From Apteryx mantelli (lineage: Eukaryota; Chordata; Aves; Apterygiformes; Apterygidae): a DNA stretch of 64,000 bases. The stretch covers positions 5,342,001 through 5,406,000 of the forward strand of contig NW_027118693.1 in assembly GCF_036417845.1 (NCBI RefSeq), written 5' to 3'. The translations under genes and the position numbers were made by a program. Position 1 is the stretch's first letter. Every line of letters begins with the position of its first letter. Positions 49,130-58,062 of the stretch are shown here, piece after piece. The notes beneath the pieces are model-generated. The model was not told the origin of the DNA. It made no database searches and was given only the letters and a program-made list of their open reading frames with translations.

Positions 49130-49147
49130 AACCATCCTCTGCTACCA
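49130..49147 (-). other. Primer-binding site matching initiator tRNA-Met
   Basis: The minus strand begins TGGTAGCAGAGGATGG, complementary to the CCATCCTCTGCTA-CCA end of vertebrate initiator tRNA-Met. It lies 2 nt from the 5' LTR. Confidence 0.8.
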
Positions 49148-49149
49148 GA

Positions 49150-49560
49150 TGTTGGAGTGAGGGAGGGGACCCCGGAGTAACGATGAGTCTCAATATGAGT
49201 ATGGTCGTTCTCCCTTTATTAGAGCTTACACAAAGTATATATATCGACAAGCAATACGCATGTGCTAGCAATAGTTACATGATTGGTTACAGTTTCTGTC
49301 CATACGTATAAAGCGGATACATGATTGGTGCAAAGTTGCTGACTGTGCTCCATCGACATTTATGGAACCTAGTTCCGTCCAGACTTGTTTACCAGTTTCA
49401 TGAATACCTTCTTTTGTAGTGCTCAAGGCCGCTATACGGCCACGTTCAGCAGGCCTCAGCAGGTTCGCTTGCCTTGGCCTAGATTCCTTCCTCTACCCTG
49501 AAGACGGGATTGCTCATCCCAATCAGAGCATGCCCGCTCTCAGTTAACCATTCCTCCACA
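49150..49560 (-). mobile_element. 5' LTR of the compact retrovirus
   Basis: 411 bp, TG...CA ends, very similar to the 3' LTR (only a few substitutions plus the 39-bp duplication). This indicates a fairly recent insertion. The count by eye is only approximate. Confidence 0.92.
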
Positions 49561-49629
49561 ACGAACTAGCTGGTGAAGGACAGACAGTTTGTTCCAGCTG
49601 CACGGCGGAGGAGAGAGCTGTATGGAGGT

Positions 49630-50340
49630 ATCATGGTCCGCCCCTGACCACAAAGGGTTGCATCCCAAAAAATAATTGCTGCTCACAGACTAACTGTTGA
49701 CCTATAGTGCCCCTAGCCTCATTATCCCAGACTACCATATTAAAAAACATGCCCTTTGCTGCATAATGATATGTAAATAAGGGGGGCATACCCCCAACAA
49801 CTGCGCAAATGGCAATCTGGCCAATGAAGTATGTCTGCTGGACTTCCACATCCCACCTTCAGCAACTATAAAACAGAGGATAGCTCACTAAAGTTTTTGG
49901 AAGGGAAGAAAATTGAACCGCCGACCTGTTCGCCAGAGATTGCTGACGAGCGAGCCTCCTTCTCCCTCCCCCAAACAGGGTCGCCTCTTTGGTAAGACTT
50001 GTGCCTCCGACAAACATTGGACGTTACCTGGGAAAATATATTATTATTGAAAGCGCTTAATTGTTAGTTTGAGCTCATAGAAAGAAAATTTGTAGCAGCA
50101 AGTGCATTTATCAACGGCAATTCCGAACCTGTTGTATCTGTCGCTTTAATAAAATCTTATTCTTTTTACTTTGCGAAACTGACCCAGGGAAAGTCCTCAA
50201 ACAGGGGGGCTCTGGCAGGCAAATGTAAATTACAAAGATTCTTTTTACTTTGCGAAACTGACCCAGGGAAAGTCCTCAAACAGGGGGGCTCTGGCAGGCA
50301 AACGTAAATTATAAAGATAAGGAAGGGCCTTCCGTCCCTC
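49630..50340 (+). mobile_element. Probable solo LTR, plus strand
   Basis: A TATA box (TATAAAA at 49867-49873) is followed by a CT-rich leader, a possible splice donor (TTTGGTAAGAC, about 49995) and AATAAA (50148-50153). The order is that of an LTR with a long R region. The ends are not defined. It could also be a piece of a longer retroelement. Confidence 0.45.
50160..50317 (+). repeat. 79-bp direct tandem duplication
   Basis: Two adjacent 79-bp copies starting TTCTTTTTACTTTGCGAAAC at 50160 and 50239 differ at only about two positions. They lie just after the LTR poly(A) signal. Confidence 0.93.
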
Positions 50341-50394
50341 CCTTTCACGCGACACCAGCTTTACCCGTCTCCGCCTCTCCCCTCTTCAGGAGCT

Positions 50395-51120
50395 CTCCTC
50401 TCTCCTGGGGGCTTTCTCCTGCCCTTGATGACCTCACATGCCTGCCCACCTGCTGCTGGCCAATCACTGCTGTGAAAGGAGACACCTCACAACCAAAGCC
50501 ACCAATGTCACCTTCACCTGTCCCTCCCTCTCCCCTCCTCCGAAGCTCTCCTTGCTGCTGGGCAGCCTCTGTGATGCTCTTGATGACCTCATAATGCTTC
50601 CCCGCCCACTGCTGGCCAATCGGGTAAGTGTAACGGAAGTGACCTCACAACCAACACACCAGCCATTGTGCTTTCACCTGCCTCTCCTGCTCCAGCTCCC
50701 GCTCCCACATGTCCAGCTGCTGAATCAGCTCCCACCGCTTGCGGTGACCCCAGTGGCTGCTCGCCTGCTGCTGGGACAGGAGCGATTCACCAGCGATGTC
50801 CTAGCAGTGACCTCCACCTGCCTCCCCTCTCCCCTCCTGTGGTGAGATGTCTCTGATGTGCCTGATGCCCTCGCAGCACCTGCCTGCCCAGGACAATCCT
50901 GCTGCTGCAGCTAAAATAACCTCCCAGCCAGCATCCAGTCCTGTCGTCTTTAGGAATGCTACACCCTCTTGTCTCCCAGGGCTCTGGCCTCTCCTGAGAA
51001 GCACTTGATGACCTCACAACTCCTGTCTGTTTGCCTCCTGCTGGCCAAGCAGGCTGCTTCAGGCAACAGTAGTGACATAATGGTGTCATTTCACCTGGGC
51101 AGGCTGTCTGATGCTCTGGC
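50395..51120 (+). repeat. Diverged minisatellite monomers
   Basis: Recurring GATGACCTCACA, CTGCTGGCCAATC and CTCACAACCAA motifs resemble the diverged monomers of the inverted-repeat arms, but are spaced irregularly with GC-rich inserts. This extends the satellite family to the right of the provirus. Confidence 0.5.
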
Positions 51121-51257
51121 TGGGCTCTTTCCACATGGGAAGCTCCACTTCCCACGTGACACCCTGTAGGAGGGCAAGCCTACACTTTCTGGAGAGGAGC
51201 AATGCACCCTTTTCCCAGCTCTCAGCCCTGCTGGGACAGGGGGGAATGGAGATTCAG

Positions 51258-51263
51258 AAAAAA
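51258..51263 (-). terminator. RNA polymerase III terminator of tRNA-Ala
   Basis: Six T residues on the minus strand, 7 nt after the tRNA 3' end. Confidence 0.85.
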
Positions 51264-51270
51264 GCCCCCC

Positions 51271-51342
51271 TGGAGATGCTGGGGATTGAACCCAGGACCT
51301 CCTGCATGCGAAGCAGGCACTCTTCCGCTGAGCTACATCCCC
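51271..51342 (-). tRNA. tRNA-Ala (anticodon CGC)
   Basis: A 72-nt cloverleaf. The acceptor stem GGGGATG pairs with CATCTCC plus A73. The D arm reads TAGCTCAGCGG (A box), the anticodon stem CCTGC/GCAGG encloses the loop TTCGCAT (anticodon CGC), and the T arm contains GGTTCAATCC (B box). The sequence closely matches vertebrate tRNA-Ala. A T6 RNA polymerase III terminator follows at 51263-51258. All stems are intact, so it is probably functional. Confidence 0.95.
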
Positions 51343-51954
51343 TTACAATTTGCTGGGGAAAGGGGAATGGGGGATGGTACGGGGGGCACTCTCATCCCAT
51401 GACATATCCATGACGAGCACAGCCCTGTTGCGCCCTGCTGCCCCGAGAGCCTCAGCAGAAAGCAGCATTCAAACCCTCCTGCTGGGCCGCAGGCTGGCAT
51501 GGGGGAAGCTGGGATTGCCTCTCAGCTGGGACTGGTGCTGGACCAGGGCTGCACCACGAAGCGCTGCCCCTTCAACATCTCTGCAGTCAATGGGGGCAGG
51601 AGGAGGCTCTTGCTGCAGGTGCTGCTCCCACGCTCTGGCCCTCCCAGGGCGGGTCGATGGAGAGGAGCAAATCCCTTCCCTGAGTCACCTCTGCCACCCT
51701 GTGCAGCACTCCTGTGTGCGTCACACCTGTCCCCGACGTCAGCATCAGGAGTGAGTGGGGTGAGGGACATGCCCTCCCCAGGGTGATGTTCCCACAGCTC
51801 CGATTGCCCCCCAGGGTGTGCAACGGAGGGGCCACGGGAGCAGGCAGAGCTGGTCGTGGGCAGGGAGCTGCTCGCAGCCCCTCACCTGGACACCAGGCCT
51901 CTCCCCACACCACTCTGCCCACTAGCATCTGTCGGTGGGCAAAGGGCAGCGTCC

Positions 51955-52114
51955 CCTTCTCTGGGGCTAGGGACGTGGCTGGGCTCAGGGACGTTCCCAT
52001 TCCCACAGCACCAGGGACTGTCCTGACACTGTAGCTCCGGTGTCAGGACAGTCCCTGGTGCTGTGGGAATGGGAACGTCCCTGAGCCCAGCCACGTCCCC
52101 AGCCCCAGAGAAGG
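51955..52114. repeat. Near-perfect palindrome, 75-bp arms, 10-nt loop
   Basis: The left arm (51955-52029) is the reverse complement of the right arm (52040-52114), with apparently one mismatch (CTAGGG against CCCCAG). The loop is TGTAGCTCCG. It would form a very stable hairpin as RNA or a cruciform as DNA. No ORF or known mobile element explains it. Confidence 0.95.
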
Positions 52115-52122
52115 TCTCTCTG

Positions 52123-52204
52123 CAGGGCAGAACAGACAGCATTCACTAAACCCTGATTTATTCTATTTTAGCCCTAGTAAAGTGTTTGTCTTATGCTTGG
52201 TGGT
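52123..52204. repeat. 82-bp inverted repeat, left copy
   Basis: Reverse complement of 52577-52658 with about four mismatches. It begins CAGGGCAGAACAGACAGC and ends ATGCTTGGTGGT. The two copies enclose 372 bp including a tRNA-Asn-like sequence. Confidence 0.93.
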
Positions 52205-52278
52205 GTCTCTGTGGCACAGCAGGGAGCGCATTTGGCTGTTTAACTGAAAGGTTGGTGGTTCAAGCCCACCCAGGGATG
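52205..52278 (+). pseudogene. tRNA-Asn-like sequence (probably non-functional)
   Basis: It resembles tRNA-Asn(GTT): GTCTCTGTGGC at the 5' end, TTTGG...CTGAA anticodon arm with CTGTTTAA, AAAGGTTGGTGGTTCAAGCCCACC for the variable and T arms, and CAGGGAT at the 3' end. The anticodon loop has eight nucleotides (an extra T), the D arm is altered, and no T-run terminator follows. It starts at the first base after the 82-bp inverted repeat. It may be a pseudogene or the head of a tRNA-derived element. Confidence 0.75.
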
Positions 52279-52576
52279 GTGCCCTCGTGGTGGGGTGCCG
52301 CCTGAGGGGGTTGTGCTCCCCGGCACCCCAGGTTTTGCCCCCAGTCCCCATGAACTAGTGGAGAAAAACCTGCTCTGACTCCGGCTGGTGAATTGCTCAG
52401 GGAAGGACCTGTCTCCTGAACCAGGGCTGCTGTGAACAGAGGGGTCCTCGCTGGCGGGGCTGGTGCCACTGACCTTCCTGTTCACACCTGTGTGTGTGCA
52501 GAGATGGGTCTTGCAGAGGGGAGTTGCACTGGGAGGGAACAGGGAGGGGGAGAGGGGCATCGACAGTGTTAGGATC

Positions 52577-52658
52577 ACCACCAAGCATGAGACACACACT
52601 TTACTATGGCTAAAATAGAATAAATCAGAGTTTAGTGAATGCTGTCTGTTCTGCCCTG
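52577..52658. repeat. 82-bp inverted repeat, right copy
   Basis: Partner of 52123-52204. A TTTATTCTATTTTAGCC block is conserved in both. Confidence 0.93.
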
Positions 52659-55600
52659 TGTCATCCTCCAAAGAAGAGAGGAAAGGGAAACAGGAACAGG
52701 CACAAAGGAATCCCAAACGCTTTCCCAAAGCATCTCCTGGTTTTGTCTTCACCAGCCCCTTGATGTGCTGGGAACCTCCCTGCGCCCCACCCCCACCCCG
52801 CTCACAGCGAACGCTCTTTTCCGCTCCCAGGAACTGACCTGGGAAACCCAGAGGGAAAAGGGAAAATTGTGCTGTGAGCTGGTACTGAGGGGACAGAGAA
52901 CACAAAAGCAAAGCCTGTGTGCAATGTTCAGGAGATGTAGGAGAAAAAAAGTAAATGTGGAAAGCAAAACTGACTGCCAGGCTCTAATCTGGGGCTGTTG
53001 TGAAGTCACAGTTTTACAGGCAGGCAGGTTTCACCCTCCCTGCTGGACCCCAGGGGAGTCGCTGCATTTCTGCCCTGTCTTGTGCCCTTTCAGCAGGAAG
53101 GAGCAGATGCAGAGGGATGTTCATTGGGGTCCCAGACAGATCCCTCCGTGCTCTTTCGCTCCCTCATCAGAGCCTGCTGTTTCCTTCCCTTTTACACCTC
53201 TGATTCCAAACACCAGAACCAGGAAATCTTTGGGCAATTAGTCACAACCAGGGCTTCAACATTTTGTAGGAAACAGCTCCCTGAAGTCCCTGCTCCATGG
53301 GCAGCTGCTTAAACAGCCTCCTGCCTGCGACTCACATTCAGTGCTCATCCCTCTACAGGTGCTGGGCCAGGATGCCAAGGACAGCCCCCCACTGTGCACT
53401 GTGCTCGTCTCTTGCAGTGCAAATCCCCTCTTTTCCCACAAATCCGGTCTTTCTCCTCTCAGGCCTACTGCCCTTGGGAGGGACAGCACCAGGCTGAGAT
53501 TTGCACTCAGCAGCGACACAGCTCCATGCAGGTTCCTCGCAGGAATGGATCTTGACCTGGAATGGCCTGCACTTCCCTCTGCTTAGCAGCACCACAGTGG
53601 TTTGTGCTATGCACTGCTGACTGCTCCAAAGAGCAGGCCCCAAAGATCAGAAATGCTGGGCGCCTGGTTGCTAAAAGCCCCAAAAGTGAGGCATGCAGGG
53701 ATGAAGTGAAAGCCTGTACCTGCCTGGCCAGTGTGAGCTTTCCAGTATTCACCGAAGAGCATGCAGGTAGCTAAGATAGCTCAGGGGATCAGGAGATGGC
53801 AGCAAACCCATCAGCAGAAACAGGGCTGCTTCAAGCTCAGTTCATTCCTCATTCCCCAGGAGGCCTTTGCAGGGAGGAAAGGGACGGATGTCCAGCTGGT
53901 GAGCATTGCCTGGGCTGGGGTGCTGAGAGGGCCCTGGGACAGCCCGTCTGCTCCCCCTTCACTCCGTGGAGCAAACTGGCTCTACAGCTGCACACCTCTG
54001 GGAGCTGCATTATTCCCATGTTTGCTTTTCTGAGAGTTTCTTTGAAGTATTCATCAGCTAGTCTGAGATTTCATCTGGAAAATGCATCTCCATTAAGAAG
54101 ATCCCAGAAAAGCCCGACTCTCCTGACTATTGCCCAAGCTGGGAGAAAGGCTGGGAGTGCAGCAGCAGAGGCAGCGAACAGAGACAGAGCAGTTCTTGCA
54201 GCAGTTTCCAGGCTTCTGGGCACTTCTGGAGGCTTGTTGCTGTTGCTCCTTAGGATTTGCTTCTGGAGGATTTCACCTCCTTCAAAAACTCCTCTGCAGC
54301 TCCATGACTGGAAAGACCCTGGGCACAGAGACAGGCTCTGCCTGTCCTGCAGGCTGCCTCCCAGCAGGCGAGGGGCAGAGCCCTTGGCCGTCACCACACT
54401 CCCTCGTCCTCCTCTGCCTCTGAGCAGGACATGGCCTGGGTCCAGACAGGGCCCCGCTTATGGCCCCAGCGCAGGCTGCTCCCTGTAAAGGGTGAAACCC
54501 CGACGTTCCCAGCATGGAGCTGATGCCAAAGCAGCATCCAGAGCCCAGACGGCCCCAGAGCCATCAGCCCTCCCCGGCCTAGTTGCGGGGCCCTGAGCAG
54601 GGCTGCTCACCCTGCCCCACTGCTGCCCGCGCTCCCCTTTCCCCCCATGCCTTTCCCACTGCCGGCTTTTGTATAGTTGCCTGTGCCTGGTCTGCCCACT
54701 TGCCTTCAGCACAGTCACGGCTGCACTGGAAGCCCATGAAAATGCCAGTGCTCCTGCCCTCGAGCTGGCATCCACCCCACACCTGGAGCCTGGCCAGACA
54801 AAAAGACATCACATGTCCAGTGCCCTGGCCATGCAGCCGAGGGCAGGGGTCTTCACCCCAATTTCCCTGCTCCTCCCCCTGCTCCCGGCACATCTGCTGC
54901 TGTACCCACGTCAAACCCTCCTGCTGCCAGACTGTGCGGGGGCCCAGGGCAGCTCCAGCTCCCCTGAGGGCTGCGCTGAAGCCTTTCAGGAGCGGGCTGA
55001 GGTGGGGCTGGCACCACCAGGGTGGGTTGGGAGAGGGCAGCTCCCCTCTGGCACGCTGGGGCTGGGGATGAGGCTGGGACTGGGCGCAGCTTTTCCCTGG
55101 GGAGCTCCATGGCGAGTCGCTCCGTGGGATCCTCCAGCTCTGCCCTGGCAGCAGCACCAGCGCTCAGGGTGCCGGGGGGAAGTGCAGAGAGGGTGGAAGG
55201 GGGCCGGGCTGGCCTGGGGGAGCATCGAGACCTTGTCCGTGCACGCAGGGATGGAGTGAGGAAAGGCAGAGCTCAGGTGGAGCTGGAAGCAGCGAGGGAA
55301 GGGGAGGGCAAGGAGAAGGCCTCCTGCCAGTGCAGCCACAGCAAAGGGCAGGCAGCTAAGGAAAATGTGGGCCTGCTGCTGAGTGGGGCAGGGCCCTAGT
55401 GACCTCGGGCATGGAAAGGGCTGGGGTATTAAATGCCCTTCTTGTCTCAACTTTCCCGGGGAAGCTCTGCCTGAGGCCTCCCAGTTCCCCAGGCAGAGTC
55501 TGGGGAGACTAAGCACCCGGCCCCCACCGAGTGCAGGCTGTTCCCCACATGGGGGTCAGCAGAAAGCTGTGCTCCGGGATCTGTTGGGGTCTGGTGCAGA

Positions 55601-56754
55601 AGAGAGGCCACGCAAGGCTGCCCTTTTCCCCTCCGTTGGGATAGGGAGACCTGCAGGAGGACAGAGCTGGCCATGCACCACCCCACAGCTGCGGTGAGCA
55701 GCCAGCGCTGGAAAGGGGTGATGTGAGGGTCTGGTGTGGGACGATGGCCCTGGGGCAGCTTCCCCAGTGTCTCCATGCAACTGGGCTGGGCTCTTCCCTT
55801 CTGCACCCTCTGTGTCCTCATGCCTTTCCCAGGAGACCTGCATTGGCCCTGCCAGCACACTGCTGTGTGCTCCCACACTGCCCGTTCACACACAGGAGCT
55901 GAATGGCAGCATTTTTCCTCCCCCACGGCTGTGTGTGCCTGTGCCAGGCTGAGGTATTTGGTGTGCGTCTCTCAGGGGAAGGTAGCAGGTGGGGGAGGCT
56001 GCAAGAGATGGTGAGGATGCAGCGCAGTGGGTTCTGGGGTTGGGGGCATTGTCTGCACCTGAGGAGCACCTCAGAGAGGCCATGACTTATAGATACCATC
56101 CAAAGCCACTGCCTCCACCAGCTTAGACATGTAGCTGGGTGAGAGGTGAAGCCGCTCTAGGTTTCTATGTGAGATTGCTCTTTTGCAAAGATTGTGATGT
56201 TTCCAAGAGGAAAACCACTGCTGCACCAAACTGCGCTCCCAGGGAATGTGTTCCAGGAGGCCTGTGAGGAGAATTTCACCCTCCAAGCATGCTGCAAATA
56301 GGAAAATGCCCTCCAGGCTCAAACACCTACAGGTATCTGCTACATGGAGACTTCCCCTTTGCAACCATCTGTGCTATTTACAGCTACTTTCACAGGGGCT
56401 GATGTCTCCAAATGACGAGGGCTTGTTTTCTTTGGATTTCTTTGCATACCACAGGCTGGATCACGCAGTCTCCTTCAGTCTCAGGTCAGAGGGGGTGTTC
56501 CCCAAATCCCCATTGCAGGTGGGGAAGCCTCAAAGGGCTGGGGATGCCTGGCTGGAGAGCAGCTCTGCAGCAAAGGCCCTGACAGCCCTGGTGGACAAGG
56601 CAAGCAGGAGTCCCCAGTGTGGCTGGGTAGCAAGGGCCACCACTGCTGCCTGGGTTGCATTAGCAAGAGTGCAGCTGGCAGGGTGAGGGACGGGGTTGCT
56701 CCCCTCTGCTGTGCACTGGGCTCTGGGCCCATTCTGGAGATCCCCACTACCAGA
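52659..56754. other. No recognisable gene
   Basis: About 4.1 kb of GC-moderate DNA. Open frames up to 230 codons overlap on both strands and show no domain, signal peptide or convincing exon structure. Further exons of unknown genes cannot be excluded. Confidence 0.5.
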
Positions 56755-57300
56755 CAGGCACACTGATAGGCACCACACCAGCAAGCGTGGGACTCAGGAT
56801 GGTGCAGCCCATAGAAGAGGGGTTTGCTCTGGGGTGCTCCCCAAGAGATTAGCAACCCCAGGAGCACCATGGCCAGAGTCACCACACTGTGGGATTGCTG
56901 TAGCCCTCCAATGACCGCATAAGAGCTGAGTGAACCTAGTCAGCAAAGGAGAAGTGACACCGCAGACTCACACTATAAGCATCTAGGTAGTGTGCAATTT
57001 TGCACTGGGTTATCTGTTGAACATCCATACTGATGGGACACCCCTGATGCCAACTGCCAGGGAGACCCTGAACCATCTCGGGGCAGCTTGAGCGTGGTGA
57101 GAACAGCCTGGGGAAACCTATACCGGAGGGGTGGCCCATAAGGACAAGGAAAGGGCGAGAACGGTCATTGTACTGTGCATTTGAGAATGGTCATCGTACC
57201 GTGCATCCATGGCTTAACCACAGAGCTCTGATATTCTATTCTCTTTTTAGGTCTTTACTATACTTTTTAGCTTTGTTGTACTTGCAGATTGACTGGTGTT
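56755..57300 (+). mobile_element. LTR-like interspersed repeat, copy 2
   Basis: Same family and orientation as 30123-30900, with conserved blocks AGCGTGGGACTC, GAGGGGTTTGCTCTGGGG, AGAAGTGACACCGCAGACTCA and GGGCGAGAACGGTCATTGTAC. Here the GTACCGTGCATC block is partly duplicated. It ends about 490 bp before the poly(A) signal of the minus-strand gene. Confidence 0.55.
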
Positions 57301-57788
57301 AATTGTTTAGAGTTGTCCAGTGTCTGTCATATGTCTAGAACTGCTCAGCTGCCTAAAGAGAGGGTGTTGAGAGGATGGAGCCAGAGACTTCCCAGAGGTG
57401 CCCAGGGACAAAACAAGAGGCAGCAGCACCAGCTGCAGTAAGCAAAATTCCCATCTGAGAGAAGACAAAATTTCCCAGGCATTATTAGTGTGGCCAAGTG
57501 CTGGAACAAATACCCTATGTCATGGGGGAATCCTTCCTTGCACATGGTCAATCCTTGACATCACAAGGAGGCCCAGAGACACCTGAGCTAGTCAGCTCCA
57601 CTCTGAGCAGGAGGTTCAACCAGACATCTCCAGAAATCCCTTCCCACCTAAGCTAGCCTGTGACACATCAGACTGGTTTTCTATCCTGCTCCGTCTGCCT
57701 TCATTGCCATTCTCTGCACACGAGGATTTCTGTCACCATTCGCCTGAGGATCACCAAGGATTGCTGGGGAAAAAAAGCTTCAGCAACT

Positions 57789-57794
57789 TTTATT
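57789..57794 (-). promoter_or_regulatory. Polyadenylation signal of the FSIP2-like gene
   Basis: AATAAA on the minus strand, about 113 nt after the proposed stop codon (57908-57910), a normal 3' UTR distance. The stretch 57301-57788 beyond it holds no recognised gene. Confidence 0.55.
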
Positions 57795-57907
57795 CAAAGC
57801 AGGAGGCAGCATGGACTCTGCTCCAAGCTGAAGGCCTTCAGCATGATGCCTTGCAGCTCTCTTGCTCTCCCTCTTTGTGCTGTGCACCTAGAGGTGCAGC
57901 CCCAACC

Positions 57908-58062
57908 TCAGGGTGCCTGTCTGGCACCTGCATCCTCGTAGAGTCCTTCTCCCTGCTGTGCAACACAGCCGCAAGGGAAAGCTCTGCACAGAGCCCGCAG
58001 CACTCTCCTGAGGAGCGACGGCCGTCGCCTGGGAGCTGGGGTGTCCGGGAGGGCAGCGATGC
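57908..58062 (-). CDS. FSIP2-like gene, terminal exon e
   Basis: Acceptor CTCCTTCTCCCCACAG|GCATCG, entered in phase 1. It encodes about 51 residues with a basic helix (RRRPSLLRRVLRALCRAF) and a Cys-rich end, then TGA at 57908-57910. A poly(A) signal follows at 57794-57789. Confidence 0.45.

Larger units (their letters stand above)
46092..49560 (-). mobile_element. Compact, internally deleted endogenous retrovirus
   Basis: A minus-strand provirus of 3.47 kb bounded by two LTRs and a 6-bp target duplication, ACGAAC (46086-46091 and 49561-49566). It contains in order 5' LTR, primer site, gag, a reverse-transcriptase piece, the C-terminal end of integrase, the end of env, a purine tract and the 3' LTR. 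Large parts of gag, pol and env are missing, and the reading frame changes inside gag. The matched LTRs and intact target duplication show that the deleted element inserted, or was trimmed, as one unit. It cannot encode a complete virus. Confidence 0.92.

Noticed and set aside
51955..52142. Mirrored open frames across the palindrome
   Set aside because: Both strands read the same peptide only because the DNA is palindromic.
52205..52278. A functional tRNA-Asn gene
   Set aside because: It has an eight-nucleotide anticodon loop, an altered D arm and no T-run terminator.
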